Source: CBDCUW01 sp965222745 (GTDB lineage: Bacteria > Planctomycetota > Planctomycetia > Pirellulales > Pirellulaceae). From it: DNA of 64,000 nt. This document shows, piece by piece, positions 8,584 through 16,573 of this stretch. The notes below the pieces were generated by a model. That model saw only the letters and a list, made by a program, of their open reading frames with translations, ran no database searches and was not told the origin of the DNA. Made by a program: the position numbers and the translations under genes. The stretch lies in the NCBI GenBank assembly GCA_965222745.1, contig CBDCUW010000003.1, positions 992,001 to 1,056,000 on the forward strand, in the 5' to 3' direction. Each line of letters starts with the position of its first letter. Position 1 is the first letter of the stretch.

Positions 8584-9197
8584 GGCAGGACTCGCGAACT
8601 GAGCGGAGTGGCGGTGATCCTCAGTTGCCGATGCCCGATGTGAACCGGCGTTTCTTCGACGCTCGCCGCCTGGATGCGATCGGACCGATTCAACCGCTCG
8701 GCCCATCGCTGGGCGGCCTCCGGCGTGGTTCGCGCCGCGATCGATAGTTGCGGCAGCGCCCACGAAGGAGTTTCCTGCTCATCAAGTGGGTACTCGATTG
8801 GCAACTTGACGTGAAGGCGATCGATCTTGATTTCCCCGTCATCCGGTTTGGGAGCAATCACCACGGCTGCCATGGTTTGAAAAAGTTGGTCGTCGGGCCT
8901 GGCCGATTCGACCCACCGGCACCATTTGGCTCTTTGCGAGTTTCGGTGTTCCAGTTGGTGAACGTCGCGACGAAGATCGAACAGCGGCAGACTTGCGGCG
9001 ACCAGTTGTTGCCGGAGCTGCGCCTCTTTGTGAGCGCGGATCGACGTTGCCACTGCGACGCCGCACAGCACGGCGGCCAGGCTGCCCAGGACCGACGCCC
9101 AGCCGTAGAACACATGCCGGACGCGTCGGCGGTTGCGGTATTGGGGCGGCAGCAGTTCGAATGGTTGCAGCCCGGCGGTCGCTTCACCTGACATCAT
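8580..9197 (-). CDS. PilN-like pilus assembly protein
   Basis: Predicted bitopic inner-membrane protein of 205 residues: cytoplasmic N-terminus with FELLPPQYRNRRRVR (the segment that in PilN docks on PilM), a membrane helix (about residues 36-55, WASVLGSLAAVLCGVAVATS), a coiled coil (AHKEAQLRQQL...LRRDVHQLEHRNSQ) and a C-terminal domain ending PVHIGHRQLRITATPLSS. The first of two adjacent ATGs (9197) overlaps the PilM stop as ATGA. It lies between the PilM-like and PilO-like genes as in classical pilMNOP operons. Confidence 0.7.
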   Translation of the reverse strand: MMSGEATAGLQPFELLPPQYRNRRRVRHVFYGWASVLGSLAAVLCGVAVATSIRAHKEAQLRQQLVAASLPLFDLRRDVHQLEHRNSQRAKWCRWVESARPDDQLFQTMAAVVIAPKPDDGEIKIDRLHVKLPIEYPLDEQETPSWALPQLSIAARTTPEAAQRWAERLNRSDRIQAASVEETPVHIGHRQLRITATPLSSRVLP

Positions 9198-10309
9198 CCT
9201 CGACCTCCGCTGCGATACTGCCAAGCGGCGCAGTGGGCAAGTGAAATGGCAACGGCGCGGCTGGGATCATGAAACGTCACGTCGCCGGCCGGATCCGATT
9301 GGCCGCCGGGCCGCCGGGTGCTGGAAAACCGCCACGTTGCCACGGGCCGTCCAAGCAGCGTGGCCAACAGCTGATCGACGCCGTTGATCTGCGCGACCGG
9401 TCCGCTAATCAACACCGGGTGAGAAGATTTTGGTTTGCCGGTCAGCCGGTCGGCATAGCGCATCGTGGCATCAATCTCCGACGCGATTTCTTCCAGCCAT
9501 GGTTCCAACTGGTTGATGTCGGCATGGACTTGGCTCGGTTGGGTAAAGGCGGGCAGCGGCCGGCAAAGGCCACAGTGACCGGTCCAGCGGTTATGCAAGA
9601 CTTCGGAGGGACCGGTCGTTCCAAGGTCCTGTACATCCGTTGGACCGGCTTCGGCGGTGGCAACCAACCCACCGTAAAATTCCAGCAACACGACCGCGCT
9701 GGGGACAATGGTCGTAAGCGGCTGTGCGGCGTGAATTAGCGCTACGCCGTGAGGCAGAATGTGTTGGACTTGATAGCCCAGCCGAGCGATCGTTTCGGCA
9801 ATTCGACATGCCGACAACTCCGCCGTCGCCACAACCATCCGCTGCGGCTTGCCCTCCCAGACCGGCCAGCTGCAGAGGTGCGCGGGGCTTCGGAAGACCG
9901 ATGCACCGAACATGGCATCGCAGTTCTTCTGGCTCTGCTCCAGTTCGTTCGCCGAAGCAGTTTCGTAGTGAATCCACGGTAGTGGCAATGCGACCGCCGC
10001 CAAATGCCTTTCACCGTCAACACAGCGTGGCAAGCGGTCGGAAAGGGTTTCGCAGACCGTGTCGACAAGATCGGCGTCGGGTGGTCGAGACGAATCGACT
10101 GGCAGTGCGAATTGAGTTCGTGAAAACCAGGCAAGCGACGAAGCCGAGGAAGGGTTGTCGTTCCGCTCTTCCTCACTGCGCCCGATGCTCGCCACACAGA
10201 CCCGGTTGACACCGATATCGATCCCCACAAAACGCGTGACATCGCGTTTCAGCAGGGACGACCAAAAGGACTTCGAGTACGAGGAAGATGGTGTGGAACT
10301 GGCAAGCAT
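9194..10309 (-). CDS. PilM-like actin-fold pilus assembly ATPase
   Basis: Cytoplasmic actin-like protein expected to bind the N-terminus of PilN. The 371-residue protein shows the phosphate-1 strand RFVGIDIGVNRVCVASI near residue 30, further subdomain strands (ERHLAAVALPLPWIHYE; GYQVQHILPHGVALIHA) and a late SHPVLISGPVAQINGVDQLLATLLG nucleotide-binding segment. This is the FtsA/PilM-type topology, but family identity is weak, so it rests partly on the position before PilN. The ATG at 10309 was chosen over one six codons upstream. The gene follows PilC across a 264-base gap that holds the GTACTC repeat, which makes a separate promoter or a read-through attenuator possible. Confidence 0.65.
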   Translation of the reverse strand: MLASSTPSSSYSKSFWSSLLKRDVTRFVGIDIGVNRVCVASIGRSEEERNDNPSSASSLAWFSRTQFALPVDSSRPPDADLVDTVCETLSDRLPRCVDGERHLAAVALPLPWIHYETASANELEQSQKNCDAMFGASVFRSPAHLCSWPVWEGKPQRMVVATAELSACRIAETIARLGYQVQHILPHGVALIHAAQPLTTIVPSAVVLLEFYGGLVATAEAGPTDVQDLGTTGPSEVLHNRWTGHCGLCRPLPAFTQPSQVHADINQLEPWLEEIASEIDATMRYADRLTGKPKSSHPVLISGPVAQINGVDQLLATLLGRPVATWRFSSTRRPGGQSDPAGDVTFHDPSRAVAISLAHCAAWQYRSGGRG

Positions 10310-10464
10310 GGTCGAGCGAGACGGCAAGGATTTCGGTAATGGACCGTATGCATCTACGTCACGCTGGCCGCCTTGTCAAAACGAGACCGGCCGAAAAAAC
10401 GGTACAAGGGTTACAATTCGATCGAATGGCAGAAGCGCCCCCCGGCAAGCAGCGAGCGGGTTTT

Positions 10465-10568
10465 ATTCGTACTCGTATTCGTACTCGTACTCAGCGAAGC
10501 GGTACTCGTACTCGAATCTCTGTTCCCGATTTTCGAGCACGAGTACGAGTACGAACAAGAACAAGAAC
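10465..10568. repeat. GTACTC/GAGTAC hexamer repeats in inverted arms
   Basis: The left arm has several near-tandem units of TTCGTACTCG and GTACTCGTACTC; the right arm has GAGCACGAGTACGAGTACG followed by AACAAG repeats, which is the reverse complement in outline. The arms can form a long imperfect hairpin. The element lies between PilC and PilM genes of one minus-strand run and contains no plausible coding sequence of its own. Confidence 0.75.
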
Positions 10569-10573
10569 TGGGG

Positions 10574-11797
10574 TTACTTGACGGAAGAGACGTCGAGCAG
10601 GGGGAGCAGAAGTGACATCACTACGCCGGCGACGATCACTCCCATCACCAGGATGATGGCGGGTTCCATGGCGACCACCAAACGTTTGATTCGTCGCCCT
10701 GCTTCCTCTTCATAGAACTCGCCGATGTTTTCCAGCACTTCGGCAACTCGGCCGGTGCGTTCGGCGGTGGCCATCATTTGAGTCGATTCGGGGGGAATGA
10801 AGTCGGCTTTGGCCATCACTTCGCTGGCAGTCGAACCGTCGATCAAGTTGTCTTCGATTCGGTCCAGTAGTTGCCGCCAATAGACATCGCGAGTGGTGTG
10901 CCGGGCCAACCGGACTGATTGCAGCAGCGGTACGCCTCCTTGGACCATCGATGCCAACATTCGATACATCCTGCCGGCTTGCAGCGGACGATAAGCGTTT
11001 CGGATCGGCCACCAATACATCAGGAAACGGTTCAGCGGGCGGCGGATCAGTGGATGATCGCGCAGCAGGATCGCCGAAGTACCGACGCTGATCAACACCG
11101 GCAGCATCGACAACCAGTGAGCTCGGCAAAAATCACCCAGGTCCAACAGCATCTGCGTCGAAACGGGCACCGGCTGGCCCAACGAAATGAACACCTTGCT
11201 GAATTGTGGAAGCACTCCCAACACCAACGCGCACATCACCACGAACGATGCCACAATCAGGATCGCCGGATAAATGATGGCTCCCAAAATGGTGCCGCGA
11301 AGCTGCAGCTCGCCGCGCAGTCGGTCACAGGCGTTGCCGAGCGTTCCTGGGACGTTTCCGGTGGCTTCGGCAGCGGCCAACATCGGCGCCAACGTGCAGG
11401 GGAAGTAAATGCCATAGGAAGAAACGGCGACCGAAAAAGGTTGTCCGTTGCTGACGCATTCGTAAATCTTTCGCAGCGACTGGGCGAGCCTTTGGTTGCG
11501 ACAGTGATAGGCGACCGAATCGAGTGCTTCTGCGATGTCGATTCCGTTCTGTGCCATCACCGCCAACTGATTCAAGGTCAGCAGCACCGTGCCTCGCGAG
11601 ACTCGGCGAATGGGAAAGCTCGCGGCCGCGATACCTCCAGCGGGTTTGGCAGTCGGTCCGGTCCGCTGACGGTTTTGCACATTCGTTCGATCGGCCGCCG
11701 CCGCGCCGTGTGCAGACCGATCTGGCTGCGAGACCGCTGGCTGGCGAGACTCGTCCCTTTGGGTCGCCGGATCGTAAGGTGCGTAGGCGGGGATCAT
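10574..11797 (-). CDS. pilC: PilC/GspF-family inner-membrane platform protein
   Basis: Polytopic inner-membrane platform of a type IV pilus or type II secretion system. The 407-residue protein has two T2SSF domains: the first with LLTLNQLAVMAQNGIDIAEAL...YECVSNGQPFSVAV, the second with RMYRMLASMVQGGVPLLQSV...SEVMAKADFIPPESTQMMATAERTG, each followed by membrane helices (AIIYPAILIVASFVVMCALVLGVL; MEPAIILVMGVIVAGVVMSLLLPLL). A Gln/Arg-rich N-terminal extension of about 65 residues precedes the first domain. ATG 11797 lies 19 bases after the PilB stop, consistent with one operon. Confidence 0.92.
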   Translation of the reverse strand: MIPAYAPYDPATQRDESRQPAVSQPDRSAHGAAAADRTNVQNRQRTGPTAKPAGGIAAASFPIRRVSRGTVLLTLNQLAVMAQNGIDIAEALDSVAYHCRNQRLAQSLRKIYECVSNGQPFSVAVSSYGIYFPCTLAPMLAAAEATGNVPGTLGNACDRLRGELQLRGTILGAIIYPAILIVASFVVMCALVLGVLPQFSKVFISLGQPVPVSTQMLLDLGDFCRAHWLSMLPVLISVGTSAILLRDHPLIRRPLNRFLMYWWPIRNAYRPLQAGRMYRMLASMVQGGVPLLQSVRLARHTTRDVYWRQLLDRIEDNLIDGSTASEVMAKADFIPPESTQMMATAERTGRVAEVLENIGEFYEEEAGRRIKRLVVAMEPAIILVMGVIVAGVVMSLLLPLLDVSSVK

Positions 11798-11816
11798 GGG
11801 TGCGATTTCATCCGGG

Positions 11817-13646
11817 CTAGTCGATTGAAGCGACTCGGCCCGCTTCCTCCAGGCTGGTGACTCCCGCCGCTGCTAATCGCATTCCTTCGGCGAACAACGT
11901 GGGACCGCGGTGGGCGGCGCGCAGATCATCCAGCGTCGCTTCGGCATTGATCATGTTCCGCAGCCCGGCGTCGCTTTCGACCAATTCGTAAATCCCGGTG
12001 CGGCCTCGATAACCCGATTCGAAACATTGCGAACAACCGCGGCTGCGCCAAAACCGATGCCGCATGTCGCCGGCAAATTCGAACTCTTCCAGCAGGGCGG
12101 TCGACGGGTAGTACGATTCGCGGCAATTCTCGCAAAGGTTGCGGACCAGCCGCTGTGCGATCACGCCGACCAGCGCCGCGGCAATCTTGAACCGCTCGAC
12201 CCCCATGTCGACCAAACGCGTGATCGCGGAAAGGCTGTCGTTGGTGTGCAGAGTGCTGAGGACCAGGTGCCCCGTTAGTGCAGCCTGAATCGCGGTTTCT
12301 GCTGTTTCGCGATCGCGGATTTCGCCCACCATGATGATGTCGGGATCTTGCCGAAGGATACTTCGCAGTGCCTGGGCAAAGCTGACACCGTTTTCGGTTT
12401 GGACCTGCACCTGGTTGATCAAATCCAACTGGTACTCGACGGGGTCCTCGACCGTCACGACGTTGCGTTCGACACCCTTGATCAGTTCGATCGCCGAATA
12501 CAACGTGGTCGTTTTTCCGCTTCCGGTCGGTCCGGTCACCAACACCAGCCCGTGCGGCCGAGAGAGAATCCGGCGGGCGATCGTCAGCGATTCGTTGGGC
12601 AGCCCCAGCTTGTTCAAATCAAACGTCAGGCTTTGCCGGTCCAATACCCGCAGCACGACCTTTTCGCCCAGCACGGTCGGCAACGTGCTGACTCGCAGGT
12701 CAACGTCGCGGCGGGCGATGCGAACATGCAAACGGCCGTCTTGTGGTTGGCGGTGTTCGGCGATGTCCAGTTTGGCCATCACCTTGATCCGAGAAACGAT
12801 CGCTGCGTGCAGGTCCTTACGCGGTTTCATCACTTCGCGGAGCGAACCGTCGATGCGGAATCGCACCGAGGTACTTTTTTGGCCCGGTTCGATGTGAATA
12901 TCGCTGGCACCTTGGCGGATCGCTTGAACGATCGCGTAGTTGACCAGGTTGATCACCGGGCTGCCTTCGGCCAACTGTTGGGCGCCAGAAAGATCCAGGT
13001 CGATTGCCTCGGACTCCAGTTCCAGCTGTTCGACGTCCAGGTCGGCCGTCACCGAATCGACGGTGAAGTCATCTTCGTAACAGCGCGGCAACAGGCGTTC
13101 GATGCCGCTGGCCAACGTAAAGACCGGCCGAATGCGGCAGCCGCTTACTCGCGACAGGGCGTCGATCGCGGCAAGGTCATGCGGGTCGGCCATGGCGACG
13201 GTCAGTTCGTCGCGCACTCGCATCAGCGGGATCGCACCAAAGCGTTCGGCATGTTGTCGTGGAATCAAGCGAACGGCATGTGGATCGATCAGCCCCTCGC
13301 GCAGCCGAACGCCTTCGACGCCCAACTGTTCACCCAGCAGCGGCAGCAAGTTGCCTTCGTCGACCAGGCCAAGTTCGGCAACGACTTCCCCCAGCCGCTT
13401 GGTACGACGGGGAACTGAACGGTTATCTTCACCCGCCGAACCGTCACCACTGGCGAGTGCTTCCCGTTGCGTTTCGGCTGCCTGATGCGACAGCGCCGAA
13501 TCGAGCTGGTCTTCGTGAATCAGCCCGGCATCGATCAATCTTTGGCCGAGGGGAATCTGTGGCGCCGACGTTTTGCGCTGTCGCGACGGCACGACGACGC
13601 GCGGTGCCAGCGGCGCGTCGGAATCGAATCTCGCTAAGTCGGCCAT
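11817..13646 (-). CDS. pilB: PilB/GspE-family assembly ATPase
   Basis: Hexameric cytoplasmic motor that drives pilus or pseudopilus assembly. The 609-residue protein has an N-terminal T2SSE_N/MshEN domain (QIPLGQRLIDAGLIHEDQLDSAL; a second copy around ELGLVDEGNLLPLLGEQLGV), then the AAA core with Walker A GPTGSGKTTT near residue 372, the Asp and His boxes, Walker B IMVGEIRD, and the tetracysteine zinc motif CENC...CSQC. A Walker A plus zinc motif marks an extension ATPase (PilB/GspE) and not PilT. The ATG at 13646 was preferred; a TTG at 13676 would overlap the STAS gene stop. The STAS gene stop is 27 bases upstream. Confidence 0.95.
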   Translation of the reverse strand: MADLARFDSDAPLAPRVVVPSRQRKTSAPQIPLGQRLIDAGLIHEDQLDSALSHQAAETQREALASGDGSAGEDNRSVPRRTKRLGEVVAELGLVDEGNLLPLLGEQLGVEGVRLREGLIDPHAVRLIPRQHAERFGAIPLMRVRDELTVAMADPHDLAAIDALSRVSGCRIRPVFTLASGIERLLPRCYEDDFTVDSVTADLDVEQLELESEAIDLDLSGAQQLAEGSPVINLVNYAIVQAIRQGASDIHIEPGQKSTSVRFRIDGSLREVMKPRKDLHAAIVSRIKVMAKLDIAEHRQPQDGRLHVRIARRDVDLRVSTLPTVLGEKVVLRVLDRQSLTFDLNKLGLPNESLTIARRILSRPHGLVLVTGPTGSGKTTTLYSAIELIKGVERNVVTVEDPVEYQLDLINQVQVQTENGVSFAQALRSILRQDPDIIMVGEIRDRETAETAIQAALTGHLVLSTLHTNDSLSAITRLVDMGVERFKIAAALVGVIAQRLVRNLCENCRESYYPSTALLEEFEFAGDMRHRFWRSRGCSQCFESGYRGRTGIYELVESDAGLRNMINAEATLDDLRAAHRGPTLFAEGMRLAAAGVTSLEEAGRVASID

Positions 13647-13672
13647 GGGATGGGTCTCGGTCGGCAAATGGG

Positions 13673-14005
13673 TCAAGCAAAGCTGCCCAGCGCCAATGTC
13701 AGTTCGTCAAATTGTTGGATCGAAGCACCGACCGCGGTGATTCGAAGGATGTCTTGGCAAAGTTCACCCACGTTGCACAGCCGCAGGCAACCTCCGCGGC
13801 GGCAACAGGTTTCGTCCAGGTCAAGAATCCATTCCAGTCCGGCGCCATCGATCAGCGGGGTTTCCGACATGTCGATGACCACGTAGGGAACGCCGCCGGA
13901 GAGCTTCGGCTGCAGCTGTTGCCGGATCGAGTCGATCACGTCGGCGCGCAGCGGGCCGTTGGGGCGCAGCACCGTCACCGCTCCGTGTTGATTGATCGTT
14001 TCCAT
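13673..14005 (-). CDS. STAS-domain protein (anti-anti-sigma type)
   Basis: Single STAS domain of 110 residues, cytosolic. The core DMSETPLIDGAGLEWILDL matches the SpoIIAA loop where, in the family, a Ser or Thr after the D is phosphorylated; here the position reads I-D-G-A-G, so the usual DSxG serine is replaced by Gly/Ala. It could therefore be a non-phosphorylatable or permanently active partner, or a phospholipid/protein adaptor. It is placed between a histidine kinase and PilB, in the same direction, with small gaps on both sides, so a role in controlling the pilus machine is likely but inferred. Confidence 0.8.
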   Translation of the reverse strand: METINQHGAVTVLRPNGPLRADVIDSIRQQLQPKLSGGVPYVVIDMSETPLIDGAGLEWILDLDETCCRRGGCLRLCNVGELCQDILRITAVGASIQQFDELTLALGSFA

Positions 14006-14032
14006 GGCAGTGACTTTCCCTTCCTTTCGCCG

Positions 14033-15589
14033 TTAGATGCCCGATCGTGATTGGCCTTCGGCGGGCAAACGCAGGGTGAAGGTCGATCCTTCGCCAACGG
14101 TGCTCTGCACTTCGATGTCGCCGCCATGCAGCCGGGCGATTTCGCGAGAGAACGCCAATCCCAGGCCGTTGCCACGCTGGTCTGAATCGCGGGTGGCGTG
14201 GCCGCGGTAGAATTTTTCAAACACCTTGGCCTGTTCCTCTTCGGGAATGCCTGGACCGTTGTCCCGCACGTCGATTCGAATCCAACGGTCTTCGGCGGCG
14301 CAGCTGAGCACCACCTCGCCGCCGACCGGCGTGTATTTGACGGCGTTTCCAACCAGGTTCACCAGCGCCGCTTGCAGCTTGTCTCGGTCGCCCAGCACGG
14401 TCGGCAACTTTGCGGTCAGATTGGTTTTCATCTCCATCTGTTTCTGTTCGGCTTGTCCGCGCATTTGATCGGCGGCATATTCCAGCATCGGCAACAATTC
14501 CAGTTCGTGGCGATTGATCGTCATCGATCCTGCTTCCATTTGGCTGACGGTCAGCAGTTGGTCGACCAACCGTCCCAGCCGGTTCGCTTCGGCGGTGATG
14601 ATGTTGCAGAATTCTTTCTGCTGTTCAAAATCCAAACCGTCCTGTTCCTGAAGCGCCTCGGCATAGGCTTGCAGGTTCGTCAGCGGCGTCCGCAACTCGT
14701 GCGTCGCCGTCATCACAAACTGGTCACGGGCCTCGGTGGCCAGGCGTTGTTGAGTTTCGTCGGTCAGCACCCATGCCATGCCTTCGCCGTCGCCGCTACG
14801 GCCCGACAGCCGAGATCGTTTGATGCGGAGGTGAAGTTGGCGCTGCCCGATGCCGATGGTGAGTCGTTCGGTGATCATGCGGATGCTGCCCAACATCCGG
14901 GAAAGGATTTTGATGGCCGATTCATCCTGCTGGTCACGGAGTCCCAGCAGGTCCGGCAAATCACGACCGATGTGAGACTGCTGTTCGTCCAGTCCCAACA
15001 GTCCGCACGCCGCCGGGCCCATGAAGCGGATTTTTCCTTCGGTGTCGGTGATGATCCAAGCAATCGGCAGGCCTCGCATCGCACGAGCCAGCGTGATGAC
15101 TTCTTGGTCGAGTGCCGCAGGGGCGCGAAGATTGTCGCTTTCGGATTGTTGCGTGTAAGTGACGTCTTCGATCAATTCGTTCCAACCGACGGTGATCGGG
15201 TCGCTGCCGATGATCGGCCTGGTCGTTTGCCAACGCCGCTGACCGGCGCGGCTGCGGCGCAGTTCTGCCTCGATCGTTCGCAGCGTTCGTACGCTGCGCA
15301 TCGAAACCAGCCCGCCCAAAGAGCAGACGGCGATGGCAGTGATCCACATCAGCGAGTGGAAATGGGGGTTGGCCGGCGAGGCATCGGCAAGCATGGCGCA
15401 AACCGCGGCGCAAGTGCCGACCGCGAAAAAAATGATCCCTACCCGCGTGGTGACAAGCGGACGGCGACGATTTTCCAGCCAAGTCGCGGCAAGGTTTGGC
15501 TGCCCAACGGGCGAAGGCTCCGTCAAAGGTCTTGAACCTTCGTCCGGCCGGTCATCGACGTTGGATGGCGTGATGGGATGCTCATCCAT
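14033..15589 (-). CDS. Membrane-bound sensor histidine kinase with PAS domain
   Basis: Two-component sensor of 518 residues. Layout: 40-residue cytoplasmic tail, two membrane helices (about 51-69 and 81-97) with almost no periplasmic loop, a PAS-like domain (about 165-280, LPIAWIITDTEGKIRFMGPAACGLLG), HisKA with phospho-acceptor His297 in TATHELRTPLTNL, and HATPase with N box LVNLVGNAVKYT, G1 DNGPGIPEEEQ, F box FEKFYRG and G2 GNGLGLAFS. The short loop suggests that it senses a membrane or cytoplasmic signal. Its ATG overlaps the response regulator stop by 8 bases, so the two are coupled. Confidence 0.93.
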   Translation of the reverse strand: MDEHPITPSNVDDRPDEGSRPLTEPSPVGQPNLAATWLENRRRPLVTTRVGIIFFAVGTCAAVCAMLADASPANPHFHSLMWITAIAVCSLGGLVSMRSVRTLRTIEAELRRSRAGQRRWQTTRPIIGSDPITVGWNELIEDVTYTQQSESDNLRAPAALDQEVITLARAMRGLPIAWIITDTEGKIRFMGPAACGLLGLDEQQSHIGRDLPDLLGLRDQQDESAIKILSRMLGSIRMITERLTIGIGQRQLHLRIKRSRLSGRSGDGEGMAWVLTDETQQRLATEARDQFVMTATHELRTPLTNLQAYAEALQEQDGLDFEQQKEFCNIITAEANRLGRLVDQLLTVSQMEAGSMTINRHELELLPMLEYAADQMRGQAEQKQMEMKTNLTAKLPTVLGDRDKLQAALVNLVGNAVKYTPVGGEVVLSCAAEDRWIRIDVRDNGPGIPEEEQAKVFEKFYRGHATRDSDQRGNGLGLAFSREIARLHGGDIEVQSTVGEGSTFTLRLPAEGQSRSGI

Positions 15590-16037
15590 GGACGCCCCCT
15601 GGCGAATCGGGTGCGATCACTGGTTGGTCCACACTGCTGCTGAGCACGGTTGTCGAGGATTCCGACGCGATGTGCTGAAGGATCAGCTCGCTCAGCCGGC
15701 GAGGACTGAAAGGTTTGTGCATGATGGCCGCCAGACCGAAACGACTCTGCAGGCCTTGGCTATCGAGTTCCAGGCCTTTGGCAGTGCAAAGAATCGTCGG
15801 CGGTGAATCGATTTCGGGATTGCTGTCGAGTCTTTCCAGCAATTCCAGGCCGGTGCAGATCGGCATTTGGTGGTCGGTGACCAGAAAATCGATTCCTCCT
15901 TGGCAGATTCGATGGTATGCCGTCAAACCATCACTTGCCGATTCCACCGCGAAGCCGCTGCGCGCAATGGTGAAATTCATCACGCGCCGGAACACGGGAT
16001 CGTCTTCGACGATCAGTACGGTGGGTTGTTTTGACAT
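15582..16037 (-). CDS. Single-domain response regulator
   Basis: Receiver domain of 151 residues without output domain. The acidic pocket is E11-D12-D13 (LIVEDDPVF), the phospho-acceptor is Asp55 (FLVTDHQMP), Thr85 and Lys108 (MHKPFSP) complete the site. A tail of about 30 residues (SSTTVLSSSVDQPVIAPDS) is low-complexity. An upstream TTG at 16061 is possible, but ATG 16037 places the first beta strand correctly. It is followed directly by its likely partner kinase and leads the pilus signalling genes; it lies 110 bases after the pseudopilin gene. In such positions receiver-only proteins usually act by protein contact. Confidence 0.92.
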   Translation of the reverse strand: MSKQPTVLIVEDDPVFRRVMNFTIARSGFAVESASDGLTAYHRICQGGIDFLVTDHQMPICTGLELLERLDSNPEIDSPPTILCTAKGLELDSQGLQSRFGLAAIMHKPFSPRRLSELILQHIASESSTTVLSSSVDQPVIAPDSPGGVHG

Positions 16038-16147
16038 GAAATCCGCCCGGGCGAGAATCAATGTGGGGTGACGGTCGGCAACAAAGGTTTGGCGTTGGGC
16101 CGGCGCCGCGCCTTTGTTCAGCCGATTGCCCTGGTTGAGGGTTGGGA

Positions 16148-16573
16148 CTACCAGTCCGCTCCAACCTCGGCCCCGTCAACGTTCAGCTTCAGGCTGCCGT
16201 TGGCCGGTTTGTAAGCCCAGCCGCCTGGTTGAGCCGAGTCGGGGGCGACCGCGATTGCCGTATCCGCATCAGGGTCGTAGTAAACACCCGATTCGTTACG
16301 TACCGATCCAATCGAAGGCGCCGGAAAAGGACCGTTCAGCATCGTCGCCATCGCATTGGGCAACTCTCCCGAAGCCGGATAAGCCCCTTCGCGAGCACGG
16401 TACATTTCGATTGCGTTGCGCAAGACCGCCAATTGTTGGCGAGTGGTGTTTTCTTCGGCCGTGGTCGCCGTGTCGAACATCCGCGGCGCGGCAACAGCCG
16501 CGATGATGCCGAGGATCAGGATCACGATTACCATCTCGATCAGCGAGAAGCCTTTTCGGAGTTGGCGATACAT
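16148..16573 (-). CDS. Type II secretion / type IV pilus major pseudopilin (GspG-like)
   Basis: Secreted fibre subunit of 141 residues. The prepilin signature is textbook: MYRQLRKG followed by FSLIEMVIVILILGIIAAVAAPR, with Gly-1 and Glu+5 for prepilin peptidase cleavage and methylation. The C-terminal part has a GspG-like layout (TTRQQLAVLRNAIEMYRAREGAYPASGELP... YYDPDADTAIAVAP). A longer frame starts at 16729, but the added residues are Pro/Lys-rich and would give an abnormally long leader, so ATG 16573 was chosen. It is the first gene of the pilus run; no prepilin peptidase gene is in the window. Confidence 0.88.
   Translation of the reverse strand: MYRQLRKGFSLIEMVIVILILGIIAAVAAPRMFDTATTAEENTTRQQLAVLRNAIEMYRAREGAYPASGELPNAMATMLNGPFPAPSIGSVRNESGVYYDPDADTAIAVAPDSAQPGGWAYKPANGSLKLNVDGAEVGADW

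Noticed and set aside
10465..10568. Possible CRISPR-like array
   Set aside because: Units are 6-12 bases, contiguous, and inverted rather than direct with unique spacers; no cas genes in the window.
14198..15535. 445-codon plus-strand frame opposite the histidine kinase
   Set aside because: Antisense to a gene with all kinase motifs; residues such as repeated QRR/HRG show it is a codon-bias shadow.
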